Positions 1 to 11,847 of a DNA stretch of 64,000 bases are shown here, one piece after another (the stretch's first letter is position 1; each line of letters starts with the position of its first letter). A model generated the notes under the pieces. That model saw only the letters and a list, made by a program, of their open reading frames with translations. It ran no database searches and had not been told where the DNA came from. Made by a program: the position numbers and the translations under genes. Source of the stretch: Lottia gigantea (Eukaryota; Mollusca; Gastropoda; Lottiidae); contig NW_008710950.1 in the NCBI RefSeq assembly GCF_000327385.1, positions 3,931,237 through 3,995,236 of the forward strand, read 5' to 3'.

Positions 1-3000
1 CTGACACACTGGACGACAAAGTTTTAAACAAGCTTTCAACGTTCATCATTCCTTTTCCTCCCCAGGCACACATTTTGGTGGGTTATTTCTTATAATCATA
101 AAAGAACTGAGCACTTGCTACCAAAAATATCCAATGAATTGCACATTTGTATAATCAGATTATTGGTAAAATGTGGTGAAATTTGAACACACATCATCTT
201 CTTAAATGTTATTCACTGAAAAAAGAAAATTGTGTGTTTTTGTGAATCTGACATTATAAATATAAAATGTCAGTATAACACCTCATTACGTATTACTAGT
301 AAATATAAGTAAAAGTAAATAGGTGTGTTTCCGTAGTTTACTTCAACACCAATTTGAACTTATAATAGAGAAGCTATCACAAAACAACCTTCGTTGTACA
401 TTCTATAGACTGTTAAACTAGGTAAACTAGGTTCACTGTATTCATACAAGTAATATTAAAACACATCAGCTGACTAAAACACATCATCACTTACTAAAAC
501 ACATCATCACTAATTAAAACTACAATCAGTGGGCTAAATACTGGTTATTATTATTAAATTTTACAAACATTGTATTTAAAAATACAAACAGGTTTAATAT
601 TTTGAAATAATATATTTATTTTATTTACATACAGCCTCTAGGGTAGTAGGCTTCTGAACGAAATGACCTGCTATTTTCACATTATCAATTGTAGATGGTA
701 CCCCCAGGGTGTTCGACGTTACTTGAATCTTGAATCAGGTATTTTCAGTTCTTGCCGTACTATTGGTGACAAATTTTCAGACAATACAACATGCTCAAGT
801 AATGTAAGCTTATACTTTTTGGTACAGAATAACCTTAACATGTATACATTATATCCAGAGGGTAAAATGAAAGGATGGATTACTATACTAAAGACATCTT
901 ACCCATTTACTAATATATAGAATAATCCTTTACTTAAGAACGGTTTCATTGATTACATAACGTACTGTATAGTTGTCTATGTTATTATGTTTCCATGCAG
1001 ATCTAAACGCAAAACATTAAACCGTAATGTTCAATTTAAATTATTTATACACGCCAAACCAGGAACTTATGTATTACTTATATACCAAAACCAGGAATAG
1101 TAATGGCCGAATTCTTATGGAATAAATGAATAACGTCCCAGTCTAATGGTTCATTATTGATCAGTAAAGCTAGATAGACAGTAATATAATAGAACATCAC
1201 TAATTTCTGTGGAATAACTAAATTATACAAGCCACAGGATATAGTTATGATTCCTAGGTCATATTTATCTTTTAAATTATGGTACTCCAAAGACTCCAAC
1301 ATAATTTCCCTCGTTTGCAACACTGATATCGATTTTAATTACAAAAATCACGTAATATCAATAAAATATTGAAGAGTTTAGATGGTAGGAAAATAAACCC
1401 TGCTCTAAAATTGTCCTTCCACTATCACACTCTTCTTTGAATCTGTGAAACAGTTGTTAATTTGTCTAGTAACAAGGTCTTTATGTTGGGTACATTGTGA
1501 TCAGTAATGGTTTTTAGGTTTATGAACATCCAACAGACTCTCTTCATGGTACCAATATGATCTATCTAATTATACAAATATGCATGCATTCATTCGTATT
1601 CCTATGGATATTTGTCCAAAAACATCCCGTTTAACACTTGTATTTTTGTAACATAACGAGTATAGGCAAACATTACTATTTCATGAAACAAGATGCAGAA
1701 GATACTTATTTCTGAGCTTTTGTCCGATCCAAGTTCCAAGTAGGTCTTCTGAATACCGTAAATTCACTCCGTACATTTACATCTATAACAAGTATAAGGC
1801 TTCACACTGTTTGTCATATTTAGGTTAATGAATATAATAATATGTTGGTATATTGGTATAATCACTAGGATGTCAGTCCAAATAGATGTATATATATATA
1901 CATATACATATTGAGACAAGTACGTCTATCAGAATTACGAGATCACAATAACTTTTAAATTATACCCATACGTTCAGCATCAACACAGACGACCAAATAT
2001 TTCCCAGTAACACCAACATGACGAGGAAATGTCAATGATAATGAATTGAATACTAGTAATTAATATGAATAATATATCCTGTTTAATTAATAATATTATA
2101 TAATAATAAATACCAGTAAAACTATACAGGCTATTCTACCATCAATCTTAATCGCGAACTTGTTGTCAAAAACATAACTTTAGATAAACAATAAAACTAA
2201 AAAGATCTGGTATAAGTTGATCTGATAAGAATTATTACTCTAAGAGATTTTGAAATATACCTTAAAAACACGACTAAAGACGACATCAATCCATATGCAG
2301 ACTGTTTCAAAACATAATTCTTATCTTATCTCTGAGTGTTTCGAAGCATTTCAACTATTTGTCGCTTATTTTCGTGAGCACTAATTATATAATTATACAC
2401 CATGTATTGATGAGTGATGAGTTTTGTTGTGTATATTATGCCGTCTAAAACACGAGAGCTATATAGATCATCGCACCCAATATCAAGGTATTGTTGACTA
2501 AAATAACACCACCATCTGATTATTCAAATGTATTCATATAATTAACACAATTCGTTCTACCAACATGAATATTGTTGAAATGAAAATAACCATGTTCAGT
2601 GGCAAATAGCCAAGGTTTTTAATCTTCATAAGTATAAAAACATTGTATTACAACTTTTACATAGTTCGAAAAAGCTGACAAGTTTTCAGACCTTCTGTCA
2701 AAGTGGTTCTTTCTTGCACGTTTCAGCGAATTCTGTGCACTGAACAGGAAAACGCCTACTCTTTCCCTGGACACTGCACGGCTTTGCCAATCTTGAGTGA
2801 TTCAAAGTGGCTGTTGAACTCCATTCATAAAGACCTCATGGATTCTGTCTGCTTGCAGACTTTGACTTGCAGCTTTGAAAGGCACATGTTGTGTAACCAA
2901 ACCTTATATTTCTATGGATCCAAAGACATTCTGAGACAAATAACATGCATTGAAATGAGAGAAAAAAAATCGATTCTGAGCTCAGTGTAGTTATTTGCAT

Positions 3001-4233
3001 ATTGTATATGTATCCGAGTGCCTAATGCCAGTAATAGACATATTATAAGTAAAGTATTACAGTCTAAAATGATCGATGATATAAATAAAAAATTTACATT
3101 ATAGCTCATTGGCGATAAATGAGGTGACTTAAACAACTATAACTTTTTTTTAAATAATTTTTTTCTTTTAATTAATGTCTTATACAGAACAAATCTATGC
3201 ATCTGAAACGAGATTGGAAATATTACCTGAAAAGATTAATCCAAGAACACAATATTGATCGAAAACACTTGGGTATTGGACGATTCTCTTTTTCTTCAAA
3301 TTATTCCAATATTCAGCAATTCAACATGAAAACAGAATAGGCGACTTGTATAGTCCAAATTTCAATAAAACCACCCCGGTAGGACCTAGTCTAACATTAT
3401 TTTTAATCCATATACACCCTATATTGTGGCACTGTTGACCTGAGGAAGTTAGTGTTTGTCTGAAAGAAATGAGAAACATGTTTGTAGATATCAGCTGTAA
3501 CAGATTCCACCTTACCGATACAACTATCCTGTATATCAACTACATGTTCAACATAACTTATCACTAATAAACTCCGTGAGGTGAAAGGTATCTCAAAATC
3601 TCAACATTCCCACAATCTGTCTTATTAAAATTGCGATAAAAACTGTCTGAAATCTTCAATGATTTTACAGTTATCGACTTCTCAAGTTATCAGTCTCAGA
3701 ATTCTAAATTTGAAACATATTCCGGTATGGGAGTTCTGTAGATAGGATTAGGCTTTCTTGGAATATGACATACATAAACGTTAACATAGAAGGGATAAGC
3801 CTACTGTTGAACTTCTGCTTTAAATATTTTCATGGCTTTGATTGCTACAATAAATAGAATTGTCCATGCAATTTAATTCAATATTGTCTTGCTATGAGTT
3901 ATTAGAGTTATCTCCCATCACAACCACAATAATATTTTTTTTTTTTAAAAATGGCTGTTGAACGAACCATGCAACTTAATTTAACCTTAAAACGTGAATG
4001 GGCTCAGTTGGGAAACGCTTTGACTTTTTAACTTGAATTAGTCTATTTACATTCGTAACTGACGAGGAGGCATCTCTAGCGTTGATAGCCTGTAGCATAG
4101 GGGTTTTTATGTAAAACTGGACAATAACTTTAAACAACTTGGTAAATAATGCCAAAAACTGATAAAAGATGCAAAACGTTGATCGATACGCGCAGTCAAA
4201 ACGGTTTTTATTATCTAATATTAAGTCTATGTA
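1..4233. other. gene-poor AT-rich stretch
   Basis: I see no supportable gene here on either strand. Open frames are short, lack plausible splice sites and resemble no family I know. The longest, at 2703-2990 (+), lies in a patch of slightly higher GC but its protein is unrecognised. The stretch could hold regulatory DNA or introns of a gene whose exons lie outside the window. Confidence 0.5.
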
Positions 4234-4492
4234 GACCGAAGCATCTGCCTTTATTCCAACTTCTGATAGCTATTTTGAAAGTTGTCGATCGGCTGGTGTA
4301 GATACAGAAAAAATAGGCACTGTTGAATGGGACTTTCTGCATCTCATCAGAAACGTTGTTTTAAAAACCAATTTAGATACTGATTTCGAATCGGCCATTG
4401 AAAACTGCGTGAGCAGTTTTGTCTGACTCTACTCAAGCCGACAACTGTTAAAATATCTATCAGAGGCTGGAATAGAGGCAGATGTTCTGGAC
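4234..4492. mobile_element. MITE family 1, copy 1 (TA target site)
   Basis: This short non-autonomous element has terminal inverted repeats. The left end begins GACCGAAGCATCTGCC and the right end, read on the other strand, begins GTCCAGAACATCTGCC. The inverted ends run inward for roughly 70 bases. It is flanked by TA on both sides (4232-4233 and 4493-4494), the target duplication expected of Tc1/mariner-type transposases. Related copies lie at 45802-46291 and, degraded, from 18987. It has no coding capacity. Confidence 0.75.
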
Positions 4493-6160
4493 TACAGTGT
4501 ATTCCCTTTAATGAGAAACATAGCCTATAAGTAGTCATTTACATCTGATGCTGTATGTCGGAAGTCAAGCATTTTTTCTAAACTTAAGTAGACTAAGAAG
4601 CAAAAACTCACAGATCATCTTTCATATCACTATTACAGTGTTGAAATTGTACAAGAGCTTTTTAATATACACCCAGCATAGCCTCCAATGTTTCAAAGCG
4701 ATGACGAAAATCATTTTGAGTATTTTTCGAAAGTCTCATATAGTAAGTAGGTCTATTTCAACAAAAAAAAAATCATTTGAGTCGAAGTTATCAAGCGGAT
4801 ACATAAGCATACCAATCTTCGTCAAAATTGACACAAAATAATTTGATGGCCTGTGCCAATTTTGATGCATTTTGACCGCGTCGAGGGTAATTAGTAAAGG
4901 AAAAGCGTTCACCGAGAAATTGAGAAAGTTGAACGCATACGACATATCACATAGGCTTTATAAACACATACAAATTCCAAATTTTGTCAAAATCGAATCA
5001 AAATATGTAAAATTCTTCATATTTTGGCCAAGTCAAGGCCAAGTTACGGACGGCGCTCCATTTTAGTATTCGATTTGATTACCTGCTTGGATAAATGATT
5101 ACCATAGGGCCTAAATTGATTGGTAGAAGATACACGTTTTCTTGGCGTAATCGAACCAGTTGAACTTTGGATAAAAACGCCTTTATAGAATGTCATTTTA
5201 TAGCCTACATAGTCATGATTTTTTAGTTCTTCAAACCGAATTCAATTTTTTTCTCGGTATTATATATACATAAAGTTGAATTTGATTTGAGAGATATCTT
5301 TCTAAAGTTTCTTCTCTTATATACATCAATATTTTATGTGGTTTTCGAGCTAATTAAAGCGAAATGGTACAAGTGTAGGAAACAAGAAATATATATGTGA
5401 AATTATTATATGTGCTATTCACTATTTAGAACTATTGTTGAGGCAAGAATTGTTTTACTACTTGTATAAATGATATTTTATTTTCATACCCAGCTATTAC
5501 CGTAGTTCACTTTAAAGAATAAAGCAGAAAATCAGATTTTCTGTAAATTACGATTACGGAATAAAAGAAAATTGTAGGGTAAGGGCTGCATCACGGAGTA
5601 CGTGATATTTTTATATTTTTTTACTATTATGAGTTTCTAGGAAGAAATGGAGGTGGACAGTTAAATGAAGATAATTATTGTCATGCCACAATATTTCATC
5701 TAGTTGAGATTTAAATTACACCCTAATTAACTCAAAGTCATCTTCTTTTTATAGGGTACATCCTATTGATATCATTCAAATCAACAGTAAGAGAAAACAA
5801 GCCTGTCGCCGTGTAATACCACAATAATTCCCAGGTGCAGCCAACTACGAATGACATTATAATACATATTTTGGTGAAGTTGCAAGAAGAATGAAATACG
5901 CACTAATATAGCCTACTGATGAGTCTATACTGATACAAGAAACGTTTAGTAGATTTCCTTTCAATGTACTGGAGTTATTAAAGGGACAGATTCGCCATTT
6001 TAAATCGTACCTTGGTCTCAGAAACGGGAATATTGTTCAACTTTGTAGAGTGAATATTGTCCGTCCGTTCCTTTGCATTTATCATTCCACGTACATTTAC
6101 CATTTCAATACCTATTTAGTACAACTCGCACAATTCTTTAAGGATTTCGACCGGATGTAG
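4493..6160. other. gene-free stretch
   Basis: No gene recognised. At 4730-5060 two stretches resemble each other (each carries a variant of AATTGACACAAAAT or AATCGAATCAAAAT followed by a line about a related sequence), which suggests an old degenerate repeat. A CTGATGAG followed by GAAAC near 5916-5943 was examined as a ribozyme and rejected. Confidence 0.4.
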
Positions 6161-6164
6161 GTAA

Positions 6165-6506
6165 GTTGGTCACAGTAAATTTGGTCCCCGGAAATATGGT
6201 CACAGTAATACGGGCACAAGGTATTATTGTCACAATAATAAGGGCCCACGGTAATTTGGTCACAGTAATACAGGCACAAGGTATTTCAGTCAAAGTAATA
6301 AGGGCATAATGTAATTTGGCCACTGTAATACGGACTCATGGTATTTTGGTCACAGTAATATGGCACAAGGTAGGTCACAGTAATACGGACACACGATATT
6401 TTGGCCACAGTAATACGGACACACGGTAGTTTGGTCACAGTAATGCGGGCACAAGGTACTAGTTTGGTCACAGCAATACGGACACAATGTATTTTGGTCA
6501 CAGTAT
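6165..6506. repeat. minisatellite, unit about 34 bp
   Basis: About ten imperfect tandem copies of a unit around TTTGGTCACAGTAATACGGA followed by CACACGGTA. Copies vary by small substitutions and short indels, so the period drifts around 34 bp. The open frames seen across it on the minus strand are products of the repeat, not genes. The array stops where the 3' end of a LINE remnant begins. Confidence 0.85.
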
Positions 6507-7775
6507 TGTATTGTTTTATTCAGCAAAGCAACTACTTGCTATAGCTTAATACATATCAAGATATTTTAAGTAAATAGTATATGTACAATACACAACATAT
6601 ATTACAATAAATTAACAAAAGAAGTAAAAATAAGACACAGCATAGAAATAATATATATATAAAGAATACTAATGAATTCCTTTGCATAAAAGCATCATGG
6701 ATAAATCTACATGAATTATAAGGAGCTTGTAATGAGATGGCGGATTCATTAGTTGATTCATTTTGTGCAGTGATGGAAAGGACCAGAAGCGACGATGAAA
6801 GAATTTACGACGTAAAGAATTATATTGAGGACAGCATAAAAGAAAGTGATACTCGACAGATTTACAACAAGGGCAAATTCTTCTATCTCTCGGAGTTTTG
6901 TTATGCCTATCGACTTCAATCTGCAGTTTTAGATCACCAACGCGAAATTTGCACAGTAAGAACTTAAATTGTCGTCTAGTTTAGAGTTAAGGTAGGACTC
7001 AAGTCTAAAATTAATTTTAAAATGTTTAAAAAACCTTAGTTTACTTGATAAACCATAACTGAACGTACTGATCTTGATTCGTCTTTCTTAATTTAGTAAT
7101 ATTTAGTAAGTTTGGATCATGAAAAGCAGAGGAAAACCCCGATTCATTTAAGATGGTTTTAATGTCGATAATCCAGTTATGTTTTCCATTAGCATCGTCC
7201 TTACATAAAACTTCGTATATACTGAGGATAAGAGGATTATTGGAGGCAACAACTTTTAACTAGTATTTAATTATTTGAACCTTACGCAAAACATATAGGG
7301 GAAGAACCCAAGTTCACCCAATGCAGCGACTAGAGGGGTAGCCTTGCCCAAATGTAATAAATATCGAATAAAATCATTTTGAACTCGTTCTAAATTTGTA
7401 CATGTCAATGCACCCCAAACTTCACAGGCGTAAGTAGAACTGACACGACAAGCGATCGAAACAAAATGCACTTGCTCGTAATATCTAAATGTAAAGGCCT
7501 CAATAATGAAAGAAGACGGCCGAGTGCCTTTCTTCCCTGAGAGGTAATAAGCTTGAACAAATTGACCATTTTGATAAAATAATAAACCGAGATATACATA
7601 CTCACTAACTAATTCCAAGCGAACAGAGTTTATAGTAAATATATAATCAAAATTTAAACGACCTTTATGAAAAATAAGTATTTTAGATTTATTAACATTA
7701 ATTTAGAGGTTCCACTTAGCACAATAAAGGTTGAATTTATTTAGTAAAGTACAGTAATAAGGTAATTCGGTCAAT
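6507..7775 (-). mobile_element. LINE 3' remnant (C-terminal part of ORF2)
   Basis: Read on the minus strand, the conceptual translation matches the region after the reverse transcriptase catalytic core of animal LINE polyproteins. In order there are a thumb-like stretch with YCAKWNL and NVNKSKILIFHKGR (about 7650-7740), then LVSEYVYLGLLFYQNGQF (about 7560-7615), then YACEVWGAL (about 7420), then NWIIDIKTIL (about 7165), and finally RQFKFLLCKFRVGDLKL with a CPCC...H...C zinc-knuckle-like motif (about 6780-6960). The element ends in a short A-rich tail, GAATAAAACAATACAATAC, at about 6507-6530. The catalytic YxDD region and everything upstream are missing, and stops and frame changes interrupt the frame, so this is a 5'-truncated dead copy. 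I cannot assign a clade by eye. The open frame on the plus strand at 6737-6967 is its antisense shadow. Confidence 0.75.
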
Positions 7776-8463
7776 TTATGAAAACTGAATACCAAAATCT
7801 AGAAAAAAATGTCCCTTCGCTCTGTGATAGCTTTAACTAAACAAATCTTGTCGTTGGCTTTTTAACGCCAAATTGTATTTAAAAGTTTTTTTTTAAATTG
7901 CAAACCTTTTTGGGAGGTTAACTATGTGTGGATAAGCCAGTCAGGAATAGTGTTCACAGTCGAAATTTAAGCCTATATACAAATCCATGCCATGGGTGTC
8001 CAAAATTATCTTCGTTTGAAAGATAAAAATGCGAGTCGTCTTTTCTTGAGACACTACCATAGGCCGAGAAAAGACATCATATAGAAATAAGAAAATAAAT
8101 TCTTAGTTTGAGATATTTTTGAAGGAATTATGCGATTTTTCGTACATTTCTAGTACTTCTGAAGACTATTTACATATTCAGACCCAAATCAACCCCCAAA
8201 ATGGTGCATCTGCAAAATAAACGCATAATTGTAGTGAAATATGTACTCAGTTTTTAAATAACCCTTTTAAAACTAGTTCAGTTTGATCAAGTCGATACAC
8301 AGATATAAATAACATATTCTACAAATATTTTCAGGTAAAAATTTTCCGTAATGCCCTTTAAAAAACAATTCTACAAGTGAGCATATATTACTTTGCCTGC
8401 ATATTTAATTACCTGACTTTCTAAACTTAAAAAAAATCAAACAGCCCCTTTAAAATTTTATCA

Positions 8464-8534
8464 AGGCCTATCAATATCTTCTATTGTATGTTTAACATAA
8501 AGCCTATCAATATCTTCTATTGTATGTTTAACAT
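8464..8534. repeat. perfect tandem duplication, about 36 bp
   Basis: The stretch beginning GCCTATCAATATCTTCTATT and continuing through GTATGTTTAACATA occurs twice back to back with no difference between the copies. This points to a recent slippage or duplication event. Confidence 0.9.
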
Positions 8535-9478
8535 ATCCAATGTCTTTCTTTGAAGTTTTAACACCACGATACTCCTTTTTTCGCTTTTTATTATCAAAAA
8601 TCAAACGATTTATAAAGAGAAAGAGACGGGTTTACTGTAGAAAAATTGCTATTTAAAATGCGATAAGTATAATTAAAAATCATAATGATATTCTCATACA
8701 CAATGGGTAATGATCTCCATTACTTAATCTGTAGGTGTAATGAACGGAAGTACATCGACAGCTTTATGTTTAGCCACCGAGAAATCTTGTTTTCTTACCA
8801 GACCTTTTCCCGACGAAGAGATAAATAATTGCCCTTGAAATTCCGTGCAAGAAAAACCTACTTCAGATTATGTGTTCTATTTTAGGCAAAGAAAATGACA
8901 AAATTATTCCAGTACACAATAGAATATAAATTTACTTTCATGCATGATATAGTACTTTATGAAGGTATACAATCGCCATAGTAGCCTATAGTGGTATAAT
9001 ATAGTTATAACGTAATTCAGCTCAGCGAGTAAACCATTATTTTGACGACTGTACCCGTTCAAACGCCTGTTCTAAAGTCTAGTAGGTTAATTGGCCTGAA
9101 GTCTGAAGCAAAGAGAAAGAATAAACCAAGAAGGTGTTTTAACCATCTGAACCACATAACGAACCCCTTAATCCAAAAAAAACAACATAAATGGTGAAAT
9201 ATTGGTAGCAGCTAATGAAATTTGCACATGAGGAATTTTTTACTCATAAGAGAGTAAGTATTTGATAATGATAGTTGTCTAGACGAGTAAGCATACCCCG
9301 TATGGCGTCACATTCGTCATTGCTGCTCAACATATGAGACAAAGAGGAAGGCAGATATGATATATAATTTCATGCAATTTTAACAGTTTAGATGGAACTG
9401 ATCACAAAAGTTATATATTTTATGACAAGAAAAACACCCGCAATCAATGAAGAATTCTATTATGAAAAGTGTTTATCA

Positions 9479-9655
9479 GTGGACTTATATCTGGTGTCAT
9501 AACTATAACATACAAAAGAATCCCTCTATAATCCAAAAAATCCATAAAACTAGGTAATAATTCATTAAAGTAAGTAATTTGGAACATTCTTAGAAACCCG
9601 TCTCAATGATTATTTAGTTAAATGGATATATCTGTTAAGTCCAACTCCCTGATGA
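9479..9655. repeat. dispersed repeat family 2, copy 1
   Basis: Shares an order of motifs with 17140-17295 and 44258-44350: GTGGACTTA or GTGGACTCA, CTGGTGTC, AATCCCTCTATAATCC, then AATCCATAAAACTA and AATAATTCATTAAA. I could not define termini or target duplications, so the class is unknown; a degenerate non-autonomous transposon is likely. Confidence 0.6.
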
Positions 9656-10796
9656 ATATATAGGCCTTTTTTATAAAGAAGATTATAATGGACTATAAGG
9701 AATGGAAATTCTGTATATAAAGAGAGTCAGTGTCTAAAGACAGATGGGTAGGCCTACTCTGTAAATTCCGTATTTCAAGGGAGGTAACATCTGACAATGA
9801 AAATTGAACTGATCAAATCCTATTGGATATAGTATGATTTATATGGAAGGCGAAATGGCTTTTTATTCAAAGAATGGTACAAATTATGAATTTTCAATAA
9901 CAAATGTTGAATTAAGCGTGCAAATTAAGAGATAAGAATTTAGAATTAAGAATTAACAAATAGCAATGAAGAACATTGAATACAAAGCCATTTCACCTTC
10001 CATAGATTTATGGGTGTATAGATGAAACTTGACAGACATGGTAACTTTCAGTTAAGTATATTTTTGAAGAAAGCCATGATGATGAAATTTTCTTCAACAT
10101 ATTGACCTACTCGCCATGAAAGATGCAACGGCGGTGAACAATTATTTTTTGGCCTACTTATAAAGCGATATGCTCATATTTTGTTGATGAACATAGGCCT
10201 TTAGCCACACAATCATTATCAATTTTCATAATTGTAGCCAACCAATCGAACCCACATTTAATGGTTTGGAGGCAAGTATATGAATTAGTCTATAGGAAAT
10301 AAAAAGATCGATTGTCCGGTTCTTCTCTTTCTTTACTTAACTCATTAAAAACGAATAAGAGGTCATTATCCTACTTATATATCCGTTTTCTAATTAAATA
10401 ATTGGTAAATATGTTGAAGCATCAATTATCTCCCATGCCATATGTTTAAACGTTTCAGGGATTTCAAAAATCCTATATGTATACTGTATGGCTTAAACGA
10501 TACAAATTCCCCTCTCCATCCCTACCCAAAATATTAAACTATGATAATTTGGATTTTATATTTTAAAATGATTTAAAGACTTTATTTTACAAGTCGTTGG
10601 TGTAGTATAAAAATAGTTCATCTTGTCACGTTAGAGTAAGGAATAAACAGAACTAACAGATAACTAACAGAACCGCGGAACTCTCTTCATCAGATTCAGG
10701 TTTACACCATTGCTTTGCATTTCTGAATAATTTGCTTATCTTGTAAATCTTGTTAGTAGGTAATTTTCCATCATGTATTCCAATGCTGAAATTCAC

Positions 10797-10865
10797 AGTC
10801 TCTACTTGTGACCTAGGCCAGTGCTTCTATAAGAGAGTTTCTCTTATAAAACCTTATACTAATAA
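10797..10865 (+). repeat. Penelope-tail-like sequence, copy 1
   Basis: Contains TTGTGACCTAGGCCAGTGCTT followed by a small hairpin (TATAAGAGA...TCTCTTATA) and a short tail ending AATAACA. The same order (a GTGACC..GGCCAGTGCTT core, a hairpin, then an AACAC-like end) forms the 3' end of the Penelope-like copies at 24779 and 58195. A near-identical solo copy lies at 45601-45665. Confidence 0.55.
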
Positions 10866-11736
10866 CAGAAACTGTATTGCCTAGTTTGTATGTGTTTTCT
10901 CGCAATCTAATATAAAGGGTAAACGATTAGGCCTATCTGTGAATGCCCTTCTTTTTAGAGGATAAAGATCCAGAAGTAGTGCCTCGTACAACTGTAGAAA
11001 ACTGAAAGATTATGTTTTTGAGCCAATGATTGGCTTCAGTTTATAAAAATTTGAATAATTTTTGTTGTTGTTGATAATATTGTTTAAAAAAACGATAGGT
11101 AAAACACTGTTGACCTACGACGAAATAGAATGGATAATCCCGTATATTCCTCTTTATTGTATTTCTATTGTTATTAATTTGATTTTGTTTATTTTTTTTT
11201 GTAAAAGATAATTTCATTATACGTTTTATTTGATAGCTTATTCAGAAAGTTCATGAATTTCAGTCAGAACATTTTAATTATGTAAATTAGGTTAATTCTA
11301 GTTTCTTCTCTCTTTTTAACTTTTAAATCTTTTTTATTTCGTTTTTATTAATCTGAATTGACAATAATAAAGATGTTGACCCCATTCTAGTGATGTCATG
11401 TCATCAAACATCGTAATTGGCTCATTTATGTTGCAATCTTTTAATGGTGACAAAGCCCAACCCACATTTCTCTTTAAAACTGTCAATCATGGGTGAATAT
11501 ATGATAAAAAGTAAACAGTGAAAGATAAGTGGATTGGTATCTATATCATATTATCAGGGGCAGTCATATTTAAAATTATTTATAGTCATGTGATGAAGGC
11601 GGGGAGAATCAAATATATTTAACGTTGGTATAAAGACAAGAAAAGTGAATCCCGGAAGATATCCCCACCAACCAGGACCTAGTTAATATTCTCCTGAACT
11701 AATAGTACGATCAGTTTACACACGACTTGAGCAAGG

Positions 11737-11744
11737 TATAAATA
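11737..11744 (+). promoter_or_regulatory. candidate TATA box of the laminin-G gene
   Basis: TATAAATA lies 104 bases upstream of the start codon of the secreted laminin-G gene. The distance fits a transcription start near 11770 and a short 5' leader. Inferred from position and consensus only. Confidence 0.45.
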
Positions 11745-11847
11745 AACCAGTACAACGACAGTTTATAGGAAAGATAAAGAAAAGATCAAGGCAAATAACT
11801 TCTACTGTTCTTACAACCTAAGCATAATATCGGCAGATATCAGAACA

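Larger units (their letters stand above)
7776..11700. other. gene-free stretch with dispersed repeats
   Basis: No gene recognised. It contains a perfect tandem duplication at about 8464-8534, a copy of a dispersed repeat at about 9479-9655, and a short Penelope-tail-like sequence at about 10797-10865, each listed separately. The remainder is AT-rich without visible structure and includes the upstream region of the laminin-G gene. Confidence 0.5.

Noticed and set aside
2703-2990. 95-codon open frame on the plus strand in a slightly GC-richer patch
   Set aside because: No family resemblance, no splice-site context and no nearby partner exon; could be a relic or a lone exon, but nothing supports it.
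5915-5945. Hammerhead-ribozyme-like CTGATGAG followed by GAAAC
   Set aside because: The bases between them do not form a convincing stem II and the flanks do not form stems I and III.
6138-6501. Open frames with repeated CARITVTKLP-like residues
   Set aside because: Produced by translation of the 34-bp minisatellite.
6165-6506. Possible CRISPR-like regular array
   Set aside because: The units are contiguous minisatellite copies without unique spacers, and the genome is eukaryotic.
6737-6967. 76-codon plus-strand open frame
   Set aside because: It is the antisense of the C-terminal coding part of the minus-strand LINE remnant.
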